64,000 nt of DNA from Robiginitomaculum_A sp036478535 (GCA_965224735.1 OZ245059.1:2046001-2110000), one strand, 5' to 3'. Positions 14,278-23,691 are shown, counted from the stretch's first letter. The notes: generated from the sequence alone by a model not told the origin. Numbers and translations are program-made.

Positions 14278-15153
14278 ATGTTACCAGAATTCTTCTTAAC
14301 TATCCCGTTTCCAAGCTGGATTAGTGACACCGCAATCCCGCTTCCAGGCCCATTTTCGATAAAGTGGTACGGACTTGGTTATATTGCTGGGTTATTTTTA
14401 GCGCTGTTTTATACGATACGTACATGCCGCAAAGACGACATCTGGGTTCCAAATATTCCCGCCACGCAAAGCGCCCTTATTCCTAATAAACGCATGCTCG
14501 AAGATTTTATGTTCTTCTCTCTAATAGGCATCATGGTTGGCGGACGTCTTGGCTCCGTCCTTCTATACGACCTAGATAAATATATCAAAGATCCTCTTGC
14601 TGTTTTCAAGGTTTGGGAAGGAGGCATGGCCTTTCACGGTGGGTTTTTAGGGGTATGCGTCGCCGCCATTTATATGGCGAAAAGCCGAAAACTCAGACTC
14701 ATGCGCATGGCCGACCTAGCAGCTATTTCTGCGCCTTTTGGGCTATTTCTTGTTCGCCTCGCCAATTTTGCTAATCAAGAACTTTATGGCCGTGTAACAA
14801 ATGTTGCTTGGGCGTTTAGGTTTAACACTGACCCCACTGGTAGGCCGCGTCATCCAAGCCAGCTTTACGAAGCCTTCCTAGAAGGCATCGTCATTTTTAC
14901 AGTGCTTTGGATAGCTAGCCGCAAATTTAAATCCCTTACAAAGCCAGGGCTTAGCACGGGTTTGTTTTTACTGATGTATGGTAGTTTTCGTATCTTTATC
15001 GAAAACTTTCGCGAACCAGACAAAATTCCACAAATTAGCCTGCACATTACTCGCGGCATGGCCTATTCCCTGCCTATGGTTATCATCGGCATATTCGTCA
15101 TTTGGTGGGCTATGAAACGCCCGCCTAATTCCCCTGCTCGCCCGTCCGAATAA
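14278..15153 (+). CDS. lgt: Phosphatidylglycerol-prolipoprotein diacylglyceryl transferase
   Basis: This inner-membrane enzyme moves diacylglycerol from phosphatidylglycerol to the lipobox cysteine of prolipoproteins. The 291 residues hold about seven membrane helices, with the family's IKWYGLGYIAG, MVGGRLGSVL, GGMAFHGGFLG, RLANFANQELYGRVT and RHPSQLYEA. It heads a tight run with the NdufAF7-like gene (four bases on) and pgeF (overlapping). Confidence 0.96.
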   Translation: MLPEFFLTIPFPSWISDTAIPLPGPFSIKWYGLGYIAGLFLALFYTIRTCRKDDIWVPNIPATQSALIPNKRMLEDFMFFSLIGIMVGGRLGSVLLYDLDKYIKDPLAVFKVWEGGMAFHGGFLGVCVAAIYMAKSRKLRLMRMADLAAISAPFGLFLVRLANFANQELYGRVTNVAWAFRFNTDPTGRPRHPSQLYEAFLEGIVIFTVLWIASRKFKSLTKPGLSTGLFLLMYGSFRIFIENFREPDKIPQISLHITRGMAYSLPMVIIGIFVIWWAMKRPPNSPARPSE

Positions 15154-15157
15154 AAAA

Positions 15158-16279
15158 ATGCCGCAAAGTAAACCTCTTAAAGAGCGCATCATCGAGCACA
15201 TTGCCGCCAACGGCCCTATGAGCATTGGTCGCTACATGGCGTGGTGCCTGCTTGACCCAAAACAAGGTTATTACCCCACCCGTGACCCGCTTGGCGTTGA
15301 TGGAGATTTTATCACTGCGCCAGAAATCAGCCAAATGTTTGGCGAAGTTCTGGGTCTATGGCTCATTGGAGCATGGCGGAGTATGGGGAGCCCAAAGAAA
15401 ATTCAGCTTGTAGAATATGGACCAGGGCGCGGCGTGATGATGGCGGATATTTTGCGCGCGGCAATGCTTGATAAAGATTTTATTAGCGCTTTAAATGTTA
15501 CCCTGATAGAGCCTTCTGCCGCGCTAGAAGCCAAGCAAGGGGAAAATCTTGCCAGCACTTCTGTGCCAATAAACTGGGCCGACAGGCTCGAAGATGTCCC
15601 CAAAGGCCCGACTTTGATAATCGGCAATGAATATCTGGACTGCCTTCCAATACGCCAATTTGTCATGATTGATCGGTTTAAGGGCGTTGGAGGTTTTCAT
15701 GAACGTTTTGTCGATATCCCCGCAAGCAAAACGTGGAAGCTGTGCTATTCCTACGCAAAAAAACCTATATCTGCACCAGATATAAAATTGCTTCCACAGG
15801 ATTTAGCAGATTTTAAAGACGACGATATATTAGAGGTTAGCCTAGGCCTTGCGCAAATTGTTGATAGTATAAACGCACGGTTTAACGATGCGCCTGGCGC
15901 TGCTTTGTTTATTGATTATGGCCATGAGCAAACAGAGTATGGCGATACTTTTCAAGCCATTCACAAACACACAAAAGTTTATCCACTGGATGATCCAGGC
16001 GAAGCGGATCTCACAGCGCGTGTGGACTTTTCTTATCTGAAACAAATGGCCAAAGCCGCAGGTTTGTCTGTTTATGGCCCCTGCCCTCAAGGGACATTCC
16101 TCTCTCGCCTTGGCATAGAAGTACGCGCTGTGGCTCTATCCAAAGCAGTGCCAAAATCTAAAGAAAAAATCGCAAGGCAACTTCTACGCCTGACGGATAG
16201 CGAACAGATGGGGGAATTATTCAAAGCTATTACTTTACAATCCAATAACCTCCCTGTACCGCTTGGATTTAAGGCATGA
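15158..16279 (+). CDS. NdufAF7/MidA-like SAM-dependent methyltransferase
   Basis: This 373-residue protein belongs to the DUF185 family. It carries GRYMAWCLLDPKQGYY, GDFITAPEISQMFGE (a family hallmark), the SAM-binding VEYGPGRG and IGNEYLDCLPIRQF. In mitochondria the homologue dimethylates an arginine of the complex I subunit NDUFS2, and alphaproteobacterial members may act on NuoD. Its stop overlaps the pgeF start by four bases (ATGA). Confidence 0.9.
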   Translation: MPQSKPLKERIIEHIAANGPMSIGRYMAWCLLDPKQGYYPTRDPLGVDGDFITAPEISQMFGEVLGLWLIGAWRSMGSPKKIQLVEYGPGRGVMMADILRAAMLDKDFISALNVTLIEPSAALEAKQGENLASTSVPINWADRLEDVPKGPTLIIGNEYLDCLPIRQFVMIDRFKGVGGFHERFVDIPASKTWKLCYSYAKKPISAPDIKLLPQDLADFKDDDILEVSLGLAQIVDSINARFNDAPGAALFIDYGHEQTEYGDTFQAIHKHTKVYPLDDPGEADLTARVDFSYLKQMAKAAGLSVYGPCPQGTFLSRLGIEVRAVALSKAVPKSKEKIARQLLRLTDSEQMGELFKAITLQSNNLPVPLGFKA

Positions 16280-17052
16280 CAAATTTTAACCTGAAATACG
16301 CATTTAATTTCGATGGGCTGGACATGATAAGCCACGGATATTTCGGGCGTGCAGGCGGCGTATCAAAAGGAAAATATGCATCTCTAAATGCTGGCCATGG
16401 CTCCAATGATGATCAAAAACACATAACAGAAAACAGAAACCGTATCGCTTATGCTGTTGGAACAAGCCCAAAAAAACTTATCTCCAATCATCAATGCCAT
16501 ACCAATGTCGTTGTCACCATCACAAGCCCTTTCAAACAAGCGCCGCCCAAAGCGGATGGCATGGTCACCAATGTACCAAAGCTAGCGCTCTCTACCCTCT
16601 CCGCAGACTGTGCGCCCGTACTTTTTATTGACCCTATGGCAAAAGTCATTGGGGCGGCCCATGCAGGGTGGCGCGGCGCACTATCAGGTATTACGGATAA
16701 CACGATCGATAAAATGGAAAGCCTAGGCGCGCACCGCAAAAATATCCGCGCCTGTATAGGTCCTTGTATAGGGCAAAAAAACTTGGAAGTCGGGCCAGAA
16801 TTTGTCACCGCGTTTATTATGGAAAACCCAGGCCACGCCATTTTTTTTCAAAAAGGAAAAAAAGACCGTTCTTTGTTCAATATCAAATCTTATTTGGTGC
16901 AAAAGTTAGAGCGCGCAGGTATAAAATCAGCCAGCGCGCTACCGCAATGCACATATGCCCAGCACCAAAATTATTTTAGCTATCGTTACAACTGTCACAA
17001 TGACATAACCGATTATGGACGTAATATTTCGGTCATAATGCTCAATGAATAG
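16276..17052 (+). CDS. pgeF: Purine nucleoside phosphorylase / peptidoglycan editing factor PgeF (YfiH, laccase domain)
   Basis: The 258 residues match the DUF152 'multicopper polyphenol oxidase' family, now known to include purine nucleoside phosphorylases, with a role in keeping serine out of peptidoglycan stems in E. coli. Zinc-site motifs are visible: NHQCHT with the His, STLSADCAPVLF, and GAAHAGWRGALSG. CIGPCIGQKNLEVGPEF is also typical. Overlap with the upstream methyltransferase gene indicates co-translation. Confidence 0.9.
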   Translation: MTNFNLKYAFNFDGLDMISHGYFGRAGGVSKGKYASLNAGHGSNDDQKHITENRNRIAYAVGTSPKKLISNHQCHTNVVVTITSPFKQAPPKADGMVTNVPKLALSTLSADCAPVLFIDPMAKVIGAAHAGWRGALSGITDNTIDKMESLGAHRKNIRACIGPCIGQKNLEVGPEFVTAFIMENPGHAIFFQKGKKDRSLFNIKSYLVQKLERAGIKSASALPQCTYAQHQNYFSYRYNCHNDITDYGRNISVIMLNE

Positions 17053-17125
17053 TTTGCGCAAAGCAGGCTCTCTGTTATAGGGACGCAAGTCTATACTTAT
17101 TAGCAGATTCTATTGCAGGTGTTTT

Positions 17126-18067
17126 ATGAAACTACTAAGCGGAACCGCAAGCCAGGAACTTTCAACAGCCATAGCAGATGTGCTCGACGCGCCCCTCACT
17201 CGTGTTAATATCGAACGCTTTAGGGATCAGGAAATTTTCGTTCGCATTAATGAAAATGTGCGCGGTGAAGATATTTTCGTCATTCTCTCCACGTCCGCCC
17301 CTGCCAATGATCACATAATGGAACTGCTCATCATTATGGACGCACTGCGTCGCGCTTCTGCTGCACGTATCACCGCAGTTATTCCCTATTTTGGCTATGC
17401 ACGCCAAGACAGAAAATCTGGTGGCCGCACCCCCATCTCAGCCAAGCTCGTAGCCAATCTCATCACAACGGCAGGTGCTGACAGGGTTTTAACTCTTGAT
17501 TTACATGCTGGACAAATTCAAGGTTTCTTCGATATTCCAACAGACAATCTTTTCGGACAGCCTGTATTCGAAGCCGATATTAAAGAAGAGTTTACGCGCA
17601 AAGAACGTAGCAATATTATGTTTGTCTCTCCTGATACAGGCGGGGTTGTGCGCACAAGAGCCCTCGCCAAGAAATTTGAAGCCGATATTGCTATCGTCGA
17701 TAAACGCCGCCCCAAAGCTGGCGTGTCAGAAGTCATGAATATTATCGGTGATGTTAAAGGCCGCTCTTGCATCTTGCTAGACGATATTGTCGATAGTGGC
17801 GGCACACTGTGCAACGCGGCAGATGCCCTTTTAGAGCAAGGCGCCAAGGATGTAAGAGCCTATATCACCCATGGCGTGCTTTCCGACCCTGCGATAGAAA
17901 ACATTGGAAATTCTAGCTTAGTGGAAGTTGTAATAACCAACACTATCATGCAGCCCAAAAAAGTTAAAAACTGCAAAAAAATTCGCGAAGTTAGTGTTGC
18001 AAATCTTATCGGAGAAGCCATACGCAGAATTGCTAATGCTGAAAGTGTTTCAAGCCTGTTTGATTAA
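17126..18067 (+). CDS. prs: Ribose-phosphate pyrophosphokinase
   Basis: It makes PRPP from ribose 5-phosphate and ATP for nucleotide, histidine and tryptophan synthesis. The 313-residue length and motifs are standard: RFRDQEIFVRINENVRG, PYFGYARQDRK, DLHAGQIQGFFDIPTDN, the regulatory flag region, and the PRPP loop CILLDDIVDSGGTL. It lies 73 bases after pgeF with its own weak ribosome site. Confidence 0.97.
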   Translation: MKLLSGTASQELSTAIADVLDAPLTRVNIERFRDQEIFVRINENVRGEDIFVILSTSAPANDHIMELLIIMDALRRASAARITAVIPYFGYARQDRKSGGRTPISAKLVANLITTAGADRVLTLDLHAGQIQGFFDIPTDNLFGQPVFEADIKEEFTRKERSNIMFVSPDTGGVVRTRALAKKFEADIAIVDKRRPKAGVSEVMNIIGDVKGRSCILLDDIVDSGGTLCNAADALLEQGAKDVRAYITHGVLSDPAIENIGNSSLVEVVITNTIMQPKKVKNCKKIREVSVANLIGEAIRRIANAESVSSLFD

Positions 18068-18118
18068 ACGCGTAGCGCAATAGTATTTTAGATTTTCACT
18101 AGGCGAAAGCTTTACCAC

Positions 18119-19342
18119 TTACCGATTCATATAAGGCTTCAATTCCTGCCGTGCCACTTGCATCCGGTGCACTGCATCGGGGCCATCAGCCAAGCGAAGG
18201 CTCCTTAAGCCTGTCCACATAGATGCTAACGGTGTATCTTGGGAAACACCTGTACCGCCATACATTTGAATGGCTTCGTCAACTATTTTCAAGGCTATTC
18301 TAGGCGCAGCAACTTTGATCATAGAAATATAGGGTTGGGCGGCTTTGAGATCGCCTTGATCCATCATCCACGCCGCTTTAAGACATAAAAGCCGCGTTTG
18401 CTCAATCTCTATGCGAGCTTCGGCGATAATGTCATAATTTGCACCGAGTTTCGCTAGCACTTTCCCAAAAGCTTTGCGTGCGAGTGAGCGTTGACAAAGA
18501 AGTTCAAGCGCACGTTCTGCTTGCCCCACAGCACGCATGCAATGATGGATACGGCCCGGGCCAAGCCGCCCTTGAGAAACTTCAAATCCTCGCCCCTCGC
18601 CGATCAAAAGTGCATTGGCTGGAATACGCACATTGGTAAAGCGGATATGCATATGCCCGTGCGGCGCATCATCATGGCCAAACACATGCATAGGGCGTAG
18701 AATTTCTATCCCCTTAAGTCCAGAGTCTACAACAAACATAGAATGACGGCCATGGCGCGGGCCTTCATTTGCTGTTTTGGCCATCAAAATATAGACCTTA
18801 CAGCGCGGATCTCCTGCGCCTGAGGCCCAGTATTTCTCGCCGTTTAAAACCCATTCATTACCATCTTTTACAGCGTTAAATTTCATATTGGTTGCATCAC
18901 TAGAAGCTACATCTGGTTCTGTCATCAGGTAAGCAGAGCGGATTTCGCCGTTTAGTAATGGCTTTAGATATTTCTGCTTTTGCTTTGCATTGCCGTAGCG
19001 CTCTAGCACTTCCATATTACCCGTATCAGGCGCAGAGCAATTGAAAACCTCTGGCCCTAGTATACACCAGCCCATTTCTTCGGCAAGGTAGGCATACTCG
19101 ACCGTGAGTAAACCATAGCCATTTTTAGAATCCGTTAACCAAAAATTCCATAACCCTGCTTCGCGCGCTTTCTTTTTCAGACTCTCCCGGATTTCAGTTT
19201 GGCGGTCAGTGAACTGAAAACGGTCACCCGCCTTGCCAACTTGGGCATGGTATTCTGCGTCGAGTTCAATAATTTCACCGCGCATCATTTTGCGTACTTT
19301 TGCGATAAGCGGTCTAACTTTGTCTGTTGCGCCTAAATTCAT
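18119..19342 (-). CDS. Acyl-CoA dehydrogenase, ACAD10/11 type
   Basis: A 407-residue flavoprotein of the acyl-CoA dehydrogenase fold. It carries motifs shared with the dehydrogenase domain of human ACAD11: MTEPDVASSDATN, WASGAGDPRCK, LIGEGRGFEVSQGRLGPGR followed by IHHCMR, and GGTGVSQDTPLASMW. ACAD10/11-type enzymes work with a kinase domain that phosphorylates 4-hydroxyacyl-CoA, and the dehydrogenase part then eliminates phosphate to give an enoyl-CoA. Here the matching kinase is a separate gene two places upstream in the operon. The ribosome site AGAGGAATT lies in the end of the preceding small ORF. Confidence 0.88.
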   Translation of the reverse strand: MNLGATDKVRPLIAKVRKMMRGEIIELDAEYHAQVGKAGDRFQFTDRQTEIRESLKKKAREAGLWNFWLTDSKNGYGLLTVEYAYLAEEMGWCILGPEVFNCSAPDTGNMEVLERYGNAKQKQKYLKPLLNGEIRSAYLMTEPDVASSDATNMKFNAVKDGNEWVLNGEKYWASGAGDPRCKVYILMAKTANEGPRHGRHSMFVVDSGLKGIEILRPMHVFGHDDAPHGHMHIRFTNVRIPANALLIGEGRGFEVSQGRLGPGRIHHCMRAVGQAERALELLCQRSLARKAFGKVLAKLGANYDIIAEARIEIEQTRLLCLKAAWMMDQGDLKAAQPYISMIKVAAPRIALKIVDEAIQMYGGTGVSQDTPLASMWTGLRSLRLADGPDAVHRMQVARQELKPYMNR

Positions 19343-19344
19343 CT

Positions 19345-19533
19345 CTAAATTCCTCTCATTTCCAGCACTTTATTGCCGTGATAATGACCATCACTAAATA
19401 ACTCTTGCGCCACACGAATACGTTTTAAATATAGGTTAATGTCTAGGTTCGTGTCCCTATTCATTGGTTCACGCATTTTTGACGGGCAGTTTTCTTCTAG
19501 CCATTCTCTCATACTTGGCCAAAATGTAGCCAC
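19345..19533 (-). CDS. Small protein between kinase and dehydrogenase genes, N-terminus resembling acyl-CoA dehydrogenases
   Basis: A 62-residue reading frame starts at a GTG that overlaps the kinase stop by one base and ends two bases before the dehydrogenase ATG, so it sits in a tightly coupled operon. SMREWLEENCPSKMREPM resembles the start of many bacterial acyl-CoA dehydrogenases (..WLEENCP..MR.P). The rest is unlike them. It may be a leftover N-terminus after gene rearrangement, or a small working subunit at the place where the levulinate operon carries lvaB. It does not obviously resemble LvaB. Confidence 0.5.
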   Translation of the reverse strand: MATFWPSMREWLEENCPSKMREPMNRDTNLDINLYLKRIRVAQELFSDGHYHGNKVLEMRGI

Positions 19534-20621
19534 TATATATCCCCGCTTTCTATATACCCTCTTGCAATATTACCAAGCATATTGACCATGGGGCCATAAT
19601 ATTTAAACCGCTTGTCTTTAGTTTGGCCATTGTAATATCGATAATAAATTTGCTGTAAAATTACAGCAAGGCGGAATATGCCATAGACATAATAAAAGTG
19701 AAAATTACTAACATCCGCCCCAGTTTTTTCCGCATAATAAACTAAAATTTCTTTACGCGTTAACATCCCAGGCGCATGACTTGGCTGGCGCGAGAGTGCG
19801 TGGATGGGCGCTATATCATCTTTCTCGATCCAATAGGCCAAAGTATTGCCTAAATCCATAAGCGGGTCGCCCAACGCCGAAATTTCCCAATCTAAAATTG
19901 CATTAATTTTAGCTGGATCAACCAAATCAAGAATAAGATTATCAATACGGTAATCCCCATGCAAAATAGCCGCGCCTTTTTCTTGTCTCGGGCGATTTGC
20001 ATCTAGCCAATCGCGCACGTCTTCAAATACATCAACATCGGGCGTTATTACTTTTTCGTACCGTTTATTCCAACCAAGTATTTGGCGCTTCACATAGCCA
20101 TCAGGCTTGCCAAAATCACCGAGACCAATGGCCTTATAATCCACTTGGTGTAGTTCAATCAGCTTATCAAAAAACGCATAGCAAAGTTTGCGCGTTTGCG
20201 CCTCGTCCCAGCTATAGTTTTGAGCCCATTCCACTGGAATGTGTTTGTGAATTAAATGCCCTTCCACCCTGTCCATCACATAAAATTCTGCGCCAATGAC
20301 GGATTTGTCATCCGTATAATAAAGCGTTTGTGGCACGGTTCCAAAGACGGGCTTTAGCGCGTCCATAACCTTATATTCGCGGTGCATATCATGGCCAGAT
20401 TTTGGCAATGTGCCAAAGGGAGGACGCCGTAGCACCAAGCGCCGTTCAGGGTAATCTAGGGCGTATGTTAAATTAGACGCCCCGCTCGCATATTGCTTTA
20501 GTTTTGGCGTGCCAGATAAATTCGGGACACCCTCTTTAAGAACTTTGTCAACAGCAACAATATCAAGCTCTTCGCCCTCACGAATATCTATGGTGGGATT
20601 GGCAGATTGCGAAGAAGGCAT
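19533..20621 (-). CDS. APH-fold phosphotransferase, ACAD10/11 kinase-domain type
   Basis: A 362-residue kinase of the aminoglycoside phosphotransferase fold. It shows RRPPFGTLPKSGHDMHREYKV, EFYVMDRVEG, GYVKRQILGW, catalytic HGDYRIDNLI and metal-binding LDWEISALGDPLMDLG. All of these align with the N-terminal domain of ACAD10/11 and with LvaA of Pseudomonas putida, which phosphorylates 4-hydroxyvaleryl-CoA. With the dehydrogenase next door it probably phosphorylates a 4-hydroxyacyl-CoA. Antibiotic resistance is unlikely in this context. Its start overlaps the upstream SDR stop by one base. Confidence 0.87.
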   Translation of the reverse strand: MPSSQSANPTIDIREGEELDIVAVDKVLKEGVPNLSGTPKLKQYASGASNLTYALDYPERRLVLRRPPFGTLPKSGHDMHREYKVMDALKPVFGTVPQTLYYTDDKSVIGAEFYVMDRVEGHLIHKHIPVEWAQNYSWDEAQTRKLCYAFFDKLIELHQVDYKAIGLGDFGKPDGYVKRQILGWNKRYEKVITPDVDVFEDVRDWLDANRPRQEKGAAILHGDYRIDNLILDLVDPAKINAILDWEISALGDPLMDLGNTLAYWIEKDDIAPIHALSRQPSHAPGMLTRKEILVYYAEKTGADVSNFHFYYVYGIFRLAVILQQIYYRYYNGQTKDKRFKYYGPMVNMLGNIARGYIESGDI

Positions 20622-21391
20622 TAGAGTGTCATACCGCCGTCAACGACAATGCACTCGCCCGTAATATAAGAAGCTTCACCAGAAACCATCAACAATACAG
20701 CCCCGACCATTTCTTCGGGTTGAGCCATACGTGGGATGGCAAGATTTGCATCCAGATATTGCTCTATACCAGGCATATTTTTCAACGCCGATGCAAGTTT
20801 TGTATCTGTAAACCCTGGCAAGAGCGCATTCACGCGAATACCCTTGCGCCCATATTCTTTAGCATACCCTTTGGTCATACTTATGAGCGCTGCTTTCGTC
20901 ATGCCATAAACTGTTCGTAATAACCCTGGCTGCAGCCCATCAATCGAAGCGACATTAACAATAGAGCCACCGCCATTTTTTATCATTAAGGGTATAGCTT
21001 TGGCCGACAAGTAATATGGCCCTTTCACATTCACTTCCATAGTCTTGTCATAAGCGCTTTCTGGGCACTCATGTGCGGGGCCATAAAACACATTCGTCGC
21101 ACCATTATTGACGAGGATATCCAATCGACCATGTTCTTTTTCAATAGCATTAATCGCGTTTTCCAAGTTTTCCATAACACCAAGGTGCAATGTCATTGCG
21201 CTGGCTTGGCCGCCATTTGCGATAATTGCCTCCGCAACCATTTGGCAATCAGTAACTCTGCGGCTTGCGCAAATGACTGTAGCGCCGTGCTCTGCAAAAG
21301 CATGCGCTATCGCCTCGCCAATACCTCGGCTTGCCCCTGCGACTAAAGCTACTTTCCCCGTTAAATCAAATCTAGTTTTTCCTTTTACCAT
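20621..21391 (-). CDS. SDR family oxidoreductase
   Basis: A classical short-chain dehydrogenase/reductase with the cofactor motif GASRGIGEAIA, NNGATN, the catalytic Ser before YGMTKAAL (Tyr and Lys of the active site) and the ending YITGECIVVDGGMTL. The ATG at 21391 is preferred over 21421 because a GGGGGGG run stands before it. It overlaps the upstream SDR by 20 bases. In this operon it could reduce a keto or oxidise a hydroxy acyl-CoA intermediate. The substrate is unknown. Confidence 0.88.
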   Translation of the reverse strand: MVKGKTRFDLTGKVALVAGASRGIGEAIAHAFAEHGATVICASRRVTDCQMVAEAIIANGGQASAMTLHLGVMENLENAINAIEKEHGRLDILVNNGATNVFYGPAHECPESAYDKTMEVNVKGPYYLSAKAIPLMIKNGGGSIVNVASIDGLQPGLLRTVYGMTKAALISMTKGYAKEYGRKGIRVNALLPGFTDTKLASALKNMPGIEQYLDANLAIPRMAQPEEMVGAVLLMVSGEASYITGECIVVDGGMTL

Positions 21392-22187
21392 TATTCCCCC
21401 CCATCTTATGAATATGGCCACTCTCCATACCCGTTTTTAGCATTGCCATGCCGCGAATATAACGATCATGACTTACGGCTTTCGCCTGAAAATAGTCTCC
21501 TATTATAGGATGAGGCAAGACCAAAAATTCATCTGCGGCAATAGCCGCAAAAAGACTATCAGCTACATCCGATGCTTCTATATGTTTATTCGGCCCCTCT
21601 TGCACCACAGTCATACCCTTAGTCATATTAGTTTTGACATATTGCGGGCACACACAATTGACTTTTATACCATCATCTTTGTGCATAATCGCCATATACT
21701 CCGCATAACCAACAGCGGCGTGTTTTGTTACCGTATAAGACGCAGTGCCAACTTGAGAGAGGAGACCCGCTGCGGAAGCCACAACAACGAAACGGCCTGT
21801 TTTATTTTCTATCCAATCGGGTATTAAGTGCCGCCCTGCATATACATTCGACATAAGGTTGACTTGCCAACTTAATTCCCATGATTCATCAGAACCCCCT
21901 GCTGCATGTCCGCCTGGTTGGTCGGGAAAACCGACACCAGCATTGGATACAAACACATCAATAGATCCGATATCTGCCTGTACGGCATGAATGAATTTCT
22001 CTACCGAGTCCTCTTTGGCGACATTACAATAATACCCTTGCGCGCCAATTTCCTTAGCGGTTTGTATCACGAGCTCTTCATTAAGATCGCTAATGGCCAC
22101 CCGCGCTCCAGTCTGAATATACTTCTTTGCAATGGCACGGCCAATGCCGCCTGCCGCGCCTGTAATTGCTATGGTTTCTTTCGCCAT
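21372..22187 (-). CDS. SDR family oxidoreductase
   Basis: The first gene of the minus-strand operon encodes a 271-residue short-chain dehydrogenase with TGAAGGIGRAIAK for NAD(P) binding, SNAGVG, catalytic Ser and YTVTKHA, and an extended C-terminus (VSHDRYIRGMAML). It has only about 30% similarity by eye to the following SDR, so the two probably act at different steps. Upstream, 22188-22505 separates it from the DUF2853 gene and must hold the operon promoter; no clear box was identified. Confidence 0.87.
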   Translation of the reverse strand: MAKETIAITGAAGGIGRAIAKKYIQTGARVAISDLNEELVIQTAKEIGAQGYYCNVAKEDSVEKFIHAVQADIGSIDVFVSNAGVGFPDQPGGHAAGGSDESWELSWQVNLMSNVYAGRHLIPDWIENKTGRFVVVASAAGLLSQVGTASYTVTKHAAVGYAEYMAIMHKDDGIKVNCVCPQYVKTNMTKGMTVVQEGPNKHIEASDVADSLFAAIAADEFLVLPHPIIGDYFQAKAVSHDRYIRGMAMLKTGMESGHIHKMGGNNGKRKN

Positions 22188-22505
22188 TTACTCTCCCAAT
22201 CTGCATTAATATATACTCTTAGGAAGTTTTACAATATTTACATGCAACTTATTGCATATTTAAGGCAAACCGACATATTTAGCGTGCTTAGGCGGCGCCC
22301 TACCGCCAAACCACCACAGGGTCGCTGCTGTTGACGTAAAGTCAAGCCAGCGCAAAACAGGGTTTTATCAAGGGGTAAGCTGTATAATTGTGTTTTCATG
22401 CTGCAAAGATTAAGGGCATATGAAACAGCGTAAATAAGTTTTTCACAAAAAAATAAGCCCGCCGAAATGACGAGCCTATCAAGTACACATTTGTGTAGAG
22501 GTTTA

Positions 22506-23678
22506 TTACTTAAAGAGCCCTAACTTGCCCTGCTTTTTAGACATTAGGTAATAAAAAGTAACACGGTTTTTCATGCGTGTTGCCTTCATATCCTTACAAA
22601 TAGTCTCTACCAATTCAGTTCGACCGTTTTTCATACCAAGTTTTTTCGTTGCAAAGCCATTGACAATAGTTTGCCGTTCTTTTTCATCTGAACAAGCAAC
22701 CAATGAACCATCACGCGTGCGAAGTGAAATACCGCAATATTTGACAATATTGTCGATTACAGATTTACTGGCACGAGCATCATACTTATGAACCATATCA
22801 TAGTATTTTGCGTTAGGGCTTTTAGGAGTAACTTTCTTTTTCTTCGTCACTATTTTCTTGGCAACAATTTTCTTACCAGCAGCCTTATCAAGCAAGTGAT
22901 AGAAAGTTACGCGGCTTTTGTTACGCTCACCTTTCATTTTCTCACAAACGCTTTCAACGGCTACTTTAGCTGTCTCGTTGTTCATAGAAAGTTTTTTAGC
23001 ACAATATCCTTTGACGATCGTGTTACGCTCATGCGCTTGCGAACAAGCTACAAGTGATCCGTCCCTTGAGCTAAGAGAAATACCACAATATTTCACAAGC
23101 TCTTCAATACGCTTCCGGCTGACCGTTTTGTCATATTTACGTGCATTTGCCCAATAAGCATCGACAGCCTCTTGGTCTCTACCACGCGCAATGATTGACA
23201 TATTCACTTTAGGTGCCGCTTTTTTCACGACTTTTTTAACAACCTTCTTCTTAGGCGCTGTTTTTTTCTTGGCTTTAGGTTTCTCTTTTGGCGCTTCCGT
23301 GATCCGGCCTTCCAAGTATTTAACCCGAGCAGCAAGATAACGATTACGCCATTCTAGTGCATATGTGTCATCATCATCATCTTTGTCAGCCACTTTAGCA
23401 ACGGCTGCCCCTGCGGCAAGAGTAGCAGCACTAGCCGCTAGTTTAGCCTTCAAATCGCCAATTTCGCTATCACGCGAACCCACATGGCTTTCAAGTTCGT
23501 TAATACGTTCTCTAAGTCTATCAGACTCTGCCCGCAATTGACCTTCGTCTTCAAGACTAAGATCGCCAGCTTGTTTTTTGCCTCTAAATAAGAGAAAACC
23601 TAGTCCAAGTCCTAAAACCCCAAACAACATCAAGGGTACCCACCCAAAGCACGTTATATATGATATAATATTTTCCAT
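22506..23678 (-). CDS. Membrane-anchored protein with two DUF2853 domains
   Basis: The 390-residue protein has one membrane helix (12-31), a coiled coil (about 42-85), an acidic run (DDDDD), a Lys/Ala/Pro linker (130-158) and two copies of a DUF2853 domain (about 174-268 and 291-390). The copies share KYD..VS, YCGISL..RDGSLVACS and RVTFYYL. A second Lys-rich linker joins them. DUF2853 normally exists as a single small protein, as at 28420 in this window. The gene lies 13 bases after the OmpA-domain gene. Function is unknown; the repeats most likely face the cytoplasm, judged from the basic linkers. Confidence 0.85.
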   Translation of the reverse strand: MENIISYITCFGWVPLMLFGVLGLGLGFLLFRGKKQAGDLSLEDEGQLRAESDRLRERINELESHVGSRDSEIGDLKAKLAASAATLAAGAAVAKVADKDDDDDTYALEWRNRYLAARVKYLEGRITEAPKEKPKAKKKTAPKKKVVKKVVKKAAPKVNMSIIARGRDQEAVDAYWANARKYDKTVSRKRIEELVKYCGISLSSRDGSLVACSQAHERNTIVKGYCAKKLSMNNETAKVAVESVCEKMKGERNKSRVTFYHLLDKAAGKKIVAKKIVTKKKKVTPKSPNAKYYDMVHKYDARASKSVIDNIVKYCGISLRTRDGSLVACSDEKERQTIVNGFATKKLGMKNGRTELVETICKDMKATRMKNRVTFYYLMSKKQGKLGLFK

Positions 23679-23691
23679 TTTCGTAGTCTCC

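Noticed and set aside
19533..20621. Aminoglycoside resistance kinase
   Set aside because: The fold is shared, but the detailed motifs and neighbours match ACAD10/11 and LvaA kinases.
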